Source of the DNA: Eunapius fragilis
Taxonomy: Eukaryota; Porifera; Demospongiae; Spongillida; Spongillidae
Direction of reading: 5' to 3'
Length of the DNA stretch: 64,000 nucleotides
NCBI GenBank assembly: GCA_963681505.1
Contig: OY811988.1
Location: 3,147,202 to 3,211,201, forward strand
A program made the translations under genes and the position numbers. The notes under the pieces were generated by a model. It had not been told where the DNA came from. It ran no database searches and saw only the letters and a program-made list of their open reading frames with translations. How positions within the stretch are numbered: position 1 is the stretch's first letter; the number at the start of each line of letters is the position of its first letter. Below, in pieces: positions 1 through 10,119 of this stretch.

Positions 1-318
1 ACAGGATGGCACACTATGCTTATGACCATAGCTGCACAACACACACTACCATCTCGCTTAATACACCTTTCTCTCATAGGTTCCATCTGCTTCACTGCTC
101 GCTTGGAAAGCTGTGAACGTTTCTTAATTCAGTCCATAGAGGGTTGTGAGAGGCAGGGTGAATTCCTTGGGTGTGGCCAGTCCATAGGTCTGCTGAGATC
201 GCTCCAGTTCCGGGCATTCCTCAGAGGAGAAAATGGCCATGAGTAGTATAAACCAGTCACATAGGTGCAAACCACTCACATGTGACCATTTATATGGTGC
301 AAAGCATGGCACCGAAGG

Positions 319-760
319 CACCCTTCTCCACGTTGTGTGCCCACAATGGCACCCTTCTCCACGTTGTGCGTCCACAATGGCACCCTTCTCCACGTTGTGC
401 GTCCACAATGGCACCCTTCTCCACGTTCTGTGCCCACAATGGCATCCTTGTCCACGTTGTGCGCCCACAATGGCATCCCTTGTCCACGTTGTGCGCCCAC
501 AATGGCTGTCCACGTTGTGCGCCCACAATGGCTGTTCACGTTGTGCGCCCACAATGGCTGTTCACGTTGTGCGCCCACAATGGTATCCTTGTCCACGTTG
601 TGCGCCACAGTGGCATCCTTGTCCACGTTGTGCGCCCACAATGGCATCCTTGTCCACGTTGTGCGCCCACAATGGCGCCCTTGTCCACGTTGTGCGCCCA
701 CAATGGCATCCTTGTCCACGTTGTGCGCCCACAATGGCGCCCTTGTCCATGTTGTACGCC
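319..760. repeat. 31-bp GC-rich minisatellite
   Basis: About 15 tandem copies of a unit of roughly 31 bp built on GTTGTGCGCCCACAATGG plus a CACCCTTCTCCAC or CATCCTTGTCCAC spacer. Three consecutive units near 500-575 are shortened to 26 bp by loss of five spacer bases. The 31-bp period is not a multiple of three, so all frames read through and give overlapping open frames on both strands; these are repeat artefacts, not genes. The left end (319-450) uses the CCTTCTCC variant and the right end the CCTTGTCC variant, which suggests stepwise amplification of sub-arrays. Confidence 0.93.
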
Positions 761-1063
761 AGCCTAGCTCATCCTAGCCTTTGAACCGCACGCAAAAAAA
801 AAGCTCCTCAATACGTGTATCTTGCTCGCACATTCCCACTTCGATGTCTAATTGAACCACACCTTCCACTTGAAATCAGGTAATCAGCAACTTGCATGTA
901 TTGTTTAGGTTACGTCAGCGTCATTACGTATATACACATCCGTCTCAATGTTTTGGGACGCTCGAAACAAGTGCGTCGTTCTTATTTCCCAGACCCACTT
1001 TCCACGTAGCGGTGATGTAATCCACCCGCAGCTGTTGGGAATCTGGGTCTGGGGACGAGACTA
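761..1063. other. No gene seen; small inverted repeat
   Basis: No coding or RNA feature is supported here. CCCAGACCC (988-996) and GGGTCTGGG (1045-1053) form an inverted repeat just outside the element copy starting at 1064. Confidence 0.4.
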
Positions 1064-1255
1064 GGGTAAATGAGACAAAAATTTAGCACGTGTAAATGTA
1101 ACAGAACCAAAAGAAGTGCTAAATATAGGATTTTTGTCTCATTTACCCTTTTCTCAAAACCTTGTTCTCCTCCTTTTTACACCACTTTTGCCTCCAATTC
1201 CTATATCCCACCAACTTTCTCGTTAGAGAATGTTTTTCTTTACTTGTCGAATATA
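1064..1255 (+). mobile_element. Diverged copy of the 26,986-32,189 foldback MITE family
   Basis: GGGTAAATGAGACAAAA (1064-1080) is the reverse complement of the sequence ending at 1148, which makes a hairpin of about 85 bp. The following sequence (an ACCTTGTTCTCC-type block, a CTTTTTACACCAC block, then a CCCACCAACTTTCTC block) matches, in the same order, the right arm of the element ending at 32,189. The left arm of that element is not present here, so this is a partial copy. Similarity was judged by eye. Confidence 0.6.
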
Positions 1256-1799
1256 TATATCGATATCTTTTTTAATAGACTGGCTGACAGGTGCAGGGAA
1301 AAAAAGTATAAAAGAATATATACAGCCCTAAATCATTCTATGAACGAGGTGTCGCTACCAGGAGGTCTTATCTGGCCACTCTTGCTACAATACCGGTCAT
1401 AACCAAATGGTTACTAATAATGGTACGTCTGTTACTCTATTTGATGCGCATCCATGTATTTACGCCTACGGCAGTGGCACTGGCTTGAGGTGTAAACTGT
1501 AGTTCTTTTCGAGAGGCAACTGGTGATGTCGAATTTGAGGTGATCGATGTTGTGGTTACTCATAGGCATGAGTGGGGCCCCTCCGGGAACTATAGCCCCC
1601 CCCCCCCCCTCCTCCCTGCATATTTTTCCACTTTTATTATTCAGTAAGAATAATTAAGCAAGTTATCAAAACGAAAGCGGGTCCTTAAGGCCTTATCGAT
1701 TATAAAATTCTTCAGGATGGAAGAAGTAAGGCTACTTTAATTGACCTCACCCGAAAGAAAAGTAAGTGGTGTGGTTATCTTCCGTACGGATGCCCAACA

Positions 1800-1945
1800 T
1801 TGCTGGTTACGTAACCAGATGCCGGTTGTGTAACCGGCTGTCCCGTTTCAATGCATTAGATAATAGCAGTTCGGTTACACAACCGGCTGTCCCATTGCGT
1901 AATCAGCTGTCAACCGGCTGTCCCGTTGTGTAATCGGCATACCCC
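1800..1945. repeat. Local repeat of GTTGTGTAACCGGCTGTCCC-type units
   Basis: The short unit ACCGGCTGTCCC and the related GTTGTGTAA(C/T)CGGC occur repeatedly within 150 bp, in direct orientation and once as the reverse complement (GGTTACACAACCGG). The arrangement is irregular rather than a clean tandem array. No function can be assigned. Confidence 0.55.
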
Positions 1946-1984
1946 TCCTCCCTAGGTCCCTGATACAATTCCTCCTTTCCCATC

Positions 1985-2012
1985 CCCTCCTCCTCCTCCT
2001 CCTCCTCCTCCT
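1985..2012. repeat. (CCT)n microsatellite
   Basis: Eight to nine uninterrupted CCT triplets in non-coding sequence. Confidence 0.95.
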
Positions 2013-2630
2013 TACTATATTACAATCACAAAATACATACAATAAGATTTCAATATCTTCTAAACAAGTTTTGCTCAGCTCTGTGTGCTATTACTACACT
2101 CAAATTTGATGGCTCTTCACAATATACACGAAGATCTCACACTGACCCTTGCACCCTCACACACACCATTTTGATCACTGGATGCAGAACTTGGTCTCAT
2201 TCGCTTGGCATTCCTGACCTCTCCCATATGCTCCTCCCCTGCAGAGAACATGTGATGGGATGTCCCCATGGGGTAGACCACACCCCACACCTGTTCCCTC
2301 TTTATACATGCTGCTCCCTGCACCCTGCCATCATGTGTGACACTGACATGACAATCGGTTATCTTTTATGCCCTTTGCTAAGGTTTCTCCTGTCTAGATG
2401 ACCGTGCAGCAGGTAATGGGACTAATTGGTAAAGAAATTAATTGATCTAAAAACAATACGATTACCCAACCGTCTACCCGCTGGGAATTTGGAGGCATTT
2501 AGCTAATATTGTATTACTAGGTGGTTGTAGTACAGCGTTAAATAGAACCTTTCTGTTTGGCATAGTGCACAGCTGATAGTGCAGTATACATGCACTCATG
2601 TTGATCGTTCCTGCTCTCTGCAGTATTGGA

Positions 2631-2700
2631 ACCTATGAGAGTAGGTTCCATATAGGAATTCTGCAGTGTGATGAATGTCATTTTTAAAAACATCATAGGT
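2631..2700 (+). repeat. Dispersed repeat, copy 1
   Basis: The block from GAACCTATGAGAGTAGGTTCC to a TGATGAATGTCATTTTTAAAAACATCA-like end closely matches 25,141-25,205, with the same order of sub-blocks. The shared core includes TTCCATATAGGAA. Element class unknown. Confidence 0.6.
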
Positions 2701-4856
2701 AAAGGGTGAATTGAGCAGTATATATAGTTTAAAATGGGCACACACACACACACATGGGAGCATAGTATATGTGGTCATGTCTTATGATTACATGTGGCAT
2801 TTTGAATATCATTGTGAAGAACATGTGGTGTACCAAATATGGGAGAATTGAGCCCATGGGATTGTTCATATCCCCTATCTCCATGTCATCTCATACTGCC
2901 AGGAGGGCATTTCTCTGTCCTTCACATTGCTTGAGGCAGTACTCAGTTCCTCAACCCCTTCTAGGTTATGCAGCCAGACTTCTGCTGGACCAGCTCTCCC
3001 TTCTAAGCTGTGCCGACATCCTCTCTGTGCATCCTCCTCAGTGAATGTGAACGCACTATTGTGGAGGGATGAACATGCAAAGTGTGTGTGCTGCGAATTA
3101 TAATGTGTTGCATGTGTTACGCATGATGTTTGTGTGTTCGTGTGACAATTTGTGAGAATGTGATGGGATGTAGATGGTGCAAGTATGATAATATAAACAT
3201 CACTGAATTTGATTTGTGGATCCATGGAACATGTACTCATGCAGTGAATGTATGTGGGTGTGGGATGGTGAGTGGGTGTGCTGGGTAACCGTAATTTACT
3301 CCTGCTCCTGGCATTTCTACTGTCATCAACTTTATTGCTATGTGAGCAACCGACAGTACTTGTTCCCTTTTCCAAAGTAGCTAGGTTTGGGATTTGGATG
3401 AATACCGACTTTACTAACCTAAGTTTTAATTTGATGGGTTACCATCTCACGTATTTAAAATCCCATTTTTGCCATGCATTATTTGGATGGGTGATATATC
3501 ATGCATACCTTTGTTGCATACATATGCCTGCCTCGTAGATCATCCACAAGTGCGCTCAATGCCCAGTTTTCCTGGCCTGCATTCATTCAAGTACTATGAT
3601 GTTGGGCAATTTAAAGTTATATATCCACTAGTATTCCCTTGTGGATTGAGAATCATTGTTAATGCACTTCTGTACTGTGCCATTTAAAAGGTAGAGTCAC
3701 AACAATTATTAATTTAAGGTCAAGGAGGAGAGTTACTGGTGAGGTGCTTTTCTCGGATCTGTACCTCCACCACTGTTCTACAATGATTTATAACTCTAAT
3801 TAGACAACAGCTATACACAATTTGCACATTCTGATTGTTTAATTGCAGGTACATATATCAAAACACAGTAGAAATTAAGAGAAGATTCCCCCTCTGCTGG
3901 CACCTATAATTCCCATGTGCAATATTTCGTATCAGCCCAGCAGAGTGTTTATTCGTACACTATATGTGAATGATGTGATTATATGTTGAACTTCTGCATG
4001 AGTCCTTGGTGCTGTAAACATTCTTTTGTAACGGGTTACTGCCCGGTATAATATGGTTTGGATCCTTTACGTCACCACGCCTTAACATGCAAGTACAAGG
4101 AGATGTCACATTAGAGTCAGGGATTTCCTTTTAGAATCTTGCCAATGGACTAGCCTGGGTCCCCATGTTGAAGCAGAAAGTGGTCTGGGGTTTGAAGGAC
4201 ATCAAACACGGCAGCTTTTCTCCTTGTGGTTAGCACACAATATGTCACCTCCTCTGCTCCAATACAAATGTGCACAATGTTGTATTAACAGTTTATGTAG
4301 TACAGCAAGTGATCATTAGTTGTAAGCCACAGCTAGCTTTGCTTGAAATCAATGAGTTTAACTAGTGGGTAAGTGGTTATAATAATCCTCTCCCCCCAGA
4401 CCTCTCCCTAGAAAAGGTGGAGTCCTGGGTGTACTTTTGCTGCTACTATGTTATCACAATGCGATGAGAACAGAATATCATCAATGTTAAATTTTATGCC
4501 CTTAATGAAAGTTTAGAGAGTTAAAAATTATGTATAGCACTCACACATTACACACACATACACACCACACAACATGCACCCCCCCCAACACACACACACA
4601 CCATAGGAAACTGCAGCATAGTGGAGTATAGTGGAGCTACAGTGATGCTCAAAGAGGAGATCAAACAGCCTGCGTTAAAAAAACAAGCATTTCATGCTAA
4701 GTGGTAAACAACTGTGGGCAACAATGATGTCATTTCCCAATTGTTGCTCAGGGGTCCAGTTCTCATGGGGAATTACTAAATGACCCAAAATTTTTTCTTG
4801 AACATTACCACATCGATATGCATGACCTGTTCCGCGCAAAATGACATTATCCAATA

Positions 4857-5082
4857 GAGGGGTTGCAGTGTCATCCCGGGAAGGTTGCCGCCATGTTTGT
4901 TTGGTGTCGCCGCCATGTTTTTTGGTGTCCTAACTATTAAACGTCATCGTTTATAAATGCGTGTCACGTACGTGAACGTACGTGCTCGACACTTATTGAA
5001 AAAATCAATGGTTAGGGCACCAAAAAACATGGCGGCGATTGTTATTGTTATGAACCTTCCCGGGATGACACTGCAACCCCTC
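4857..5082. mobile_element. 226-bp MITE with 30-bp perfect TIRs and TA target duplication
   Basis: The sequence starting GAGGGGTTGCAGTGTCATCC at 4857 is perfectly reverse-complemented up to 5082, giving about 30 bp of identical terminal repeat, and each end abuts TA (4855-4856 and 5083-5084). Subterminal sequence is also inverted: CCGCCATGTTTTTTGGTG on the left answers CACCAAAAAACATGGCGG on the right. TIR plus TA duplication points to a Tc1/mariner-type or other TA-targeting non-autonomous element. No coding sequence inside. Perfect TIRs suggest a recent insertion. Confidence 0.9.
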
Positions 5083-5284
5083 TATATGGCCGAGGTAAGT
5101 ATACCACGTTAAATAATAAGCGTATACTAAATAGATATCATATGCATGCAGTACCAAGTACGAACATTTCATATGGCCACTTAGCAGGTTGACCAGTATT
5201 CGTTATATCGAAATGCCTTTGTCTTCAATTGGAGTGAATTTGCATGTGTTATAATGAGGTGGCTAAACAACTGGGCTACTAAAA

Positions 5285-5312
5285 TAAGTTATTATTCCCC
5301 CCCCCCCCCCGT
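5285..5312. repeat. C homopolymer tract
   Basis: A run of about 17 C, one of several long G or C tracts in the window (others near 8262, 16240, 39348, 41417 and 60422). Confidence 0.8.
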
Positions 5313-5624
5313 TCGTTCACACACTGCCTTTTAGACATGCTTGCTTGCTTCCTTCAGTAGTTGACTTTTTTTTTTCAATTTACCATTTGAGCTACATGTA
5401 TACATTGTATACCAAATATGGATTTGTTATGCCGTCCTGTGGGTATGGAGTGTATTTATAAAAATATAGATCTATACCAGTACATACACATATACGCTTT
5501 TGTATATCCGCGGTCAGGAGACGCCATTCCACGACCCGTACGGTACGTGGTAGTCAAATCACCCCCAGGGTCGGGCAGTTTGAAATGACGCAATATCAAA
5601 TCCCCGATATCTCCCACCTAAGCC

Positions 5625-5674
5625 TAGTTTGGGGACCCTAGCATGATATACATCATGCTAGGGTCCCCAGACTA
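5625..5674. repeat. 50-bp palindrome (hairpin)
   Basis: TAGTTTGGGGACCCTAGCAT is mirrored by ATGCTAGGGTCCCCAGACTA across a loop of about 6-10 bases, with one mismatch in the arms. It may be an end of the element whose remains lie between 5700 and 8300, or an independent small foldback. Confidence 0.75.
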
Positions 5675-5879
5675 ACCTAAGCCCGTACGGGTGATGACGG
5701 TCGGCCGGGGTTGACATTGATAGGTGCATAAAGTACACCATTATGGTATTTCCGAGTAGCTACATGTATATAAAAATAAAACCCTTTTAACCCAGGCCTA
5801 GTGAACTCTATAGGAACTCGAGGATCACGTTCTGGTCCCATCATTTTTGTTGTTTAAAAATGTATACAAAAAAGGACAA

Positions 5880-7215
5880 CATCAAACTATGAGGACTACA
5901 AGGTTTGCATGTGTAGGTCTCTGATGTTGGTTCTTCAGTAAGGTTTTCACACCACGCAAAATACCAGTTTGAACAGCTATCACATGCTACCCAAAACTCT
6001 CCTTCGTCCTCTGCATATGCCACCCCACCGGTAGAAAAGTTGTATGCATCATGGTTATAAGAGCATTATCATTCCTTGAGACGTCAGCTCTGTTGCATGT
6101 GCTATTCTTCTTTCTTTGACTCGTAATTGCTGCTTTTGCATGTCCCCATATCTGGTTAGTAATGACTTCCTCAAGATCATTAATCCATAATCGAACCTCA
6201 TCACAGATTGGAGTTTCATTTATGCACAAGTCAGTGAAGTACTCTTTCAGAATTAATTATGGGAGCATCACCACACTTTTGTTACCATTAACAACATCCT
6301 CCTGTACACATACTATTTTTGTGCAGTAGTGTCCATTACAGAATCTGCCTTTGCATGTCGTACAAAAAGATCACAAGGTAATTGTTTATGTCCTGATACA
6401 GCTCTGAGTTGGATTCTCAAACAAGTTTTATTTTAGTGGTTCCAAAAGGACATCCATAAGTTTGGGAGAGAGATGGCCAGATCTAGATTGTACTTTAGCT
6501 TACCCTTGTCTACATGCCCCCTGGAGAAAGACACCCATTTTGTAACACCACTCTGTTCAAGTATGAAGAACCACTAGATCTTGATGTTACAAGGGTTGCA
6601 ATCTTGTTATGTGCCAGATGCCACTCAGTCCACCAATACTGGACAACCTCATGTGCAGGGCCTTCATCAGAGGCTCCATCAACTCGTATACAGTCAATCT
6701 CCTTAGGAGATTTAGCTGATTTATTGTAAAAATTGATATTAGATCATCTAATGAGGACAGCATTTTCAAATCAGAGTAGTGTTGTGCTGAATTGTTCTGA
6801 TGAATGGGATATGCTTTTACAACCCAATACAGGCTACCCCTGTTGTTTTTGTAGCAGTGAAATTGTATGATGTGGTCTGTAGAACTGATGGGTATTTGTT
6901 GACATAGTCTGTTCTAGTAGTCAGCTAGAACCAGAGGAACATTCCATTACTGCTTGGTCAAAAATAAAAGTTCTGACACTATAGCTGAACAGATTTCTTT
7001 TGTGCTTGTGATGCAAGCTTGGAATTGAGCTGATAATTTTTAATCCTATGAAAACCAAACTTCAAATTAGCCTTCTTTGGTGTCTTGCACAAGGCCTTGC
7101 ACACATAATCAGTTGTCTTTCTCTTTCGTTCTGTGTAATGAGTATTAACTGCCTAAGATCATCCTTGGTAAAACCTTTCAACTCATACCCGGGTAAAGGA
7201 GGCCCGGCCCAAAAG
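5880..7215 (-). pseudogene. Decayed mobile-element protein ending in a PHD-type finger
   Basis: Minus-strand reading gives separated conserved blocks in mixed frames: LKGFTKDDLRQL (about 7185), FDQAVMECSSGS (about 6950), then a well-preserved block KEIDCIRVDGASDEGP...HNKIATLVTSR...GSSYLNRVVLQNGC (about 6705-6525), a cysteine-poor linker, and finally WVACDSC...WC...TYTCKPC (about 6000-5895). The last block is the second half of a PHD-like zinc finger; the first Cys pair is not seen. The VDGASDEGP/NSGSSYLNRV block recalls a transposase-like family found repeatedly in invertebrate genomes (recalled, not searched). Stops and frame changes between blocks mark it as dead. Confidence 0.6.
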
Positions 7216-7428
7216 GAAATAGGTACTTATTCATTGAATGTGAATTCTCTGCTGGTTCCTTTGAATTAAGACCAAAGGCTTCATTATGCCCAACACAGTC
7301 AGTACCTGAGATGTCACCACCTTCTGATGATGAGTCATGGCTACTTGCAAATTCAGTGTCAGAAAATTATTAGACTGCTATTTGGAATTTGATGACTCAT
7401 GCTGAGATACACTCAGTGATGAGGTTTG

Positions 7429-7761
7429 TTATTTCTTTTGTTGATACCACCTAGACTTACTATTTGATAAAGCTACATGTATGCACCTCTTTTCCTTTTC
7501 AAGCTCATTTATTTCATCCTTCAGGTTAATTATTGAAGGTTTTATTTCCTCACGTTGCAAAAAATTTGAAATACTAAGGCATGCAGCTATTTGCTTCTCT
7601 TTGTACAGAACTATATATACGTCATTGTAATTCTTTATTTTATCTTTAAGATGCGTTAAACGAGCAGTGCGAATTTCTTGACTTAATACTAACGTGGTTT
7701 TGATTGGTGTTATCATGTTTGCAAAAATGCCCTTTAAATGCTCATCGCAATATCGAATCAC
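7429..7761 (-). pseudogene. Coiled-coil-like fragment, possibly N-terminal to the PHD element protein
   Basis: A 110-codon minus-strand open frame rich in Lys, Glu, Ile and Leu (for example LKDEINELEKEKR) that looks like coiled coil. It lies directly upstream of the decayed PHD element protein on the same strand, so it may be its N-terminal part. No family recognised and no convincing start context. Confidence 0.3.
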
Positions 7762-8309
7762 TCACCTCTGTATTTGAATTAGTTATTTCCACAACTTCAC
7801 TTGTCTTATGAGATAAGGCCGAAGCACTATTTGGGCGTCGCTATACATGTATATTGAATACATCTGCACTACATGTATATAGCTTTACCCTACCTGTTGC
7901 AGACGTAAAACGTGAACAGCACTTTTGTCCTTAATTTGTCAGTTTTTTAGTCCACATAGAATGTGCAGTCTCCCCAGTTCTTCTCAACTTGAATCAAAAT
8001 GTTCTCGCCTGCTTCAATAATATCGCTAAACGTTTCTCTAATACTTTGTTCTAGATGCTGTTCTTCTGTCATATAAACAATGCCTTGATTCTCGTGAACT
8101 GTCACCATTACCTGAACCATCGCGTACAAGCGGAGCGAATATAAAATACCAACACGTAAATGCATAAAATATAATACTTTCATGTCAAACACCTGTATAT
8201 ATTCATACTCCCCAGGTACTCCACATCAAATAATATCAAATCTCTCTGATCCTGCTCCCGTACGGGGGGGGGGGGGGGGGGGGGTTGACATTGATAGACG
8301 CATTCCCTG

Positions 8310-9170
8310 TATTGATAATTATATTCATGGTTAATGCGAGTACCACGCATTATCTATGTCTACAATGTGCAATCTATGCCCTAAGTATGGTAGTAGCGCA
8401 GGAACAAACGTGGGGCTCTTAACGAGGTCAGACTAAAAATCATTGGTATAAATAAAAAATATATTATATATGCAAATCAATGGGATGCACAAAACAAACA
8501 CTGTCCCGATTGATGCCTCCAAATCGTAGAACATAATGTGACAAAAATGTCTCTGGAATATTGTTCCGTAATTTAATTCCATTTCCTAATCATTGTATTA
8601 CTTTTAGTCAGTTCATTCACATTTAATTAGAACAAAGTATCTTTACAATTCTTGACTTCCTATTTGATGCTTATTGAAGATCGCGATCTTAATTAGTATT
8701 TGTAAATCCAAAGCTGAGCATTCCTATCTAAATTGTGCCAGTTGGCATAGGAAAGGAAGTGATTGTTTGAATGCTCTCAATACAAAGTGAAAAAGGTATA
8801 TATATGCGAGCATGCTTTTGTGGAAGCTAATGGTAAATTAATATCGTAGATCTCCAAGCTCTAGATGCTTCGATGAATGTGGTGTGCAGTCACAAAACAT
8901 TTTATTAAAAAAAAACGCTATTTAGTTATGTGAAATCCGAGTTAATCTACTGTGCTTGAGCAATTGAGGCATTTTCAAGCAGGTCAAAATAAAACACCTG
9001 GACTGTCAAACTTCCTGAAACTTTCTAGAATGATGAAAATTTTCCAGGGTCTCCCCACGAGAAGAGTAGAAACTATGCTTTCCTATGACAATGTTATAAA
9101 ATTAAACTACTTGGAGGTGCCCTCCTTTGCATGTGGTAATTAGTTGCCATGGCAGCAAATGCAAATATTT
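8310..9170. other. No feature recognised
   Basis: AT-rich sequence with no supported gene. A 63-codon open frame at 8952-9143 was inspected and has no recognisable domain. Confidence 0.4.
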
Positions 9171-9174
9171 AAAA

Positions 9175-9365
9175 CCCTTCAACCCTCTTGTTGTTTCAGT
9201 GGGTGCAGTTTTTGTTTGTGTAGCAAGTTTTGTGTTGAAACGTTTGGCCGATAAAATAGCTTATAAATGAAAAATGTCCTTGTGTGATGAGACATTGGGC
9301 CAGAATTGCTTTTGCTATTCTAAGAGTAACCATTATACCTACGAGGCAGCCAAAAAAAATGGATT
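9175..9365 (+). pseudogene. Decayed retroelement-type coding fragment (related to 26,370-26,620)
   Basis: Read in shifting frames it gives NPLVVSVGAV, then LKRLADKIAYK, then ARIAFAIL. This is the same order of blocks as at 26,393-26,610 (SPFVVSVDGVLGRE, IKRLAKKIAYKWEK, ARMAFAILSATNLCLRGS). The nucleotide sequence is also alignable by eye over about 190 bp. The 'FVVSVDG...LCLRGS' pattern is a block that recurs in element-derived proteins of many invertebrates (recalled). This copy is more degraded, with stops and a frameshift. Confidence 0.55.
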
Positions 9366-10119
9366 ATGGGAGTAACATCTTCTGACATTTATTTACATGT
9401 GTGTATGTATGCAGGTTTTCTTTTCATAATATAATTTTTGCTTTACAATGACATATGAAAGGTTTAAAATGCATGGTTAGTTTAAAACATAAGATATCAC
9501 TCTAGATAAGTACATTTGGATAGTTGAGCATGATATGTACACCACGTTTCCTAACAGAGGGCAACAAGGATTTGGATTGTCAATGAAAAACGTGTATTAA
9601 GTTGGACTATTTGTAATACAGATACAGTTGTTAGAGTGAGAAGTGCAAGTTGGAAATGATTTACAGAACAGAATTGAAACTGAAATAAATATTTCTAAGT
9701 TGTCCAAATGAGTTTAAATGTACCAGAATTCATTCTTATGGCTCATTTGCAACAGCCTTAAAATAATTAAATTACACATTGAATCTGAGTGGTGGTTGGT
9801 TATGTGTGAGCTGGAGATTATGAAGCTATTTACAACCACTTCAACAATAGTAGTCTGCAGCATAATTTAATAATTTAACAATCAATGCCTGTAGGGCAAT
9901 ATAATTGATAAAATTGTTTTCATGCACAAATCTTGCCTTTGATGGTTTGGCAGTTAACTTTCATGAGTCAATTATTTAATCATACAAATCCGTTTTCTTC
10001 CCGTCCTGCATACCGTGGTATGTATAAAAAATTCCCTAGATATCTCCACTAATACCTATTCATATCTACAATGTAATACTGCTGCATGTAGTTCTAACAG
10101 CTGTTTCATATATGTGCCC
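9366..10119. other. No feature recognised upstream of the receptor gene
   Basis: AT-rich sequence without supported coding. It should contain the promoter and any 5' UTR exons of the gene that follows, but no TATA box or other element could be assigned with confidence. Confidence 0.4.

Larger units (their letters stand above)
1256..4854. other. Intergenic stretch with simple repeats
   Basis: No gene is supported. It contains a C tract (about 1599-1612), a block repeating ACCGGCTGTCCC several times (about 1800-1945), a CCT microsatellite (1985-2012), a CA microsatellite (about 2738-2754), a dispersed repeat (2631-2700) and a CA-rich patch (about 4545-4602). A minus-strand open stretch at about 2890-3050 has reasonable coding character (EDAQRGC at its start), but no convincing splice sites or family were recognised. 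Confidence 0.4.
5690..8305 (-). mobile_element. Possible element body bounded by direct GTACGGG...GGGGTTGACATTGATAG blocks
   Basis: CCGTACGGG followed by GGGGTTGACATTGATAG occurs at about 5692-5725 and again, in the same orientation, at 8255-8298. Between them lie minus-strand remains of an element-encoded protein. Direct terminal repeats would suit an LTR-type or tandemly duplicated element, but the shared blocks are short (about 40 bp) and the right one is distorted by a G tract. The boundaries are therefore tentative. Confidence 0.35.

Noticed and set aside
300-780. CRISPR-like array (regular repeats with short spacers)
   Set aside because: The 'spacers' are as conserved as the repeats, the DNA is eukaryotic with spliced genes, and there are no cas genes.
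124-784. Overlapping open frames on both strands of the first kilobase
   Set aside because: Shadows of the 31-bp minisatellite.
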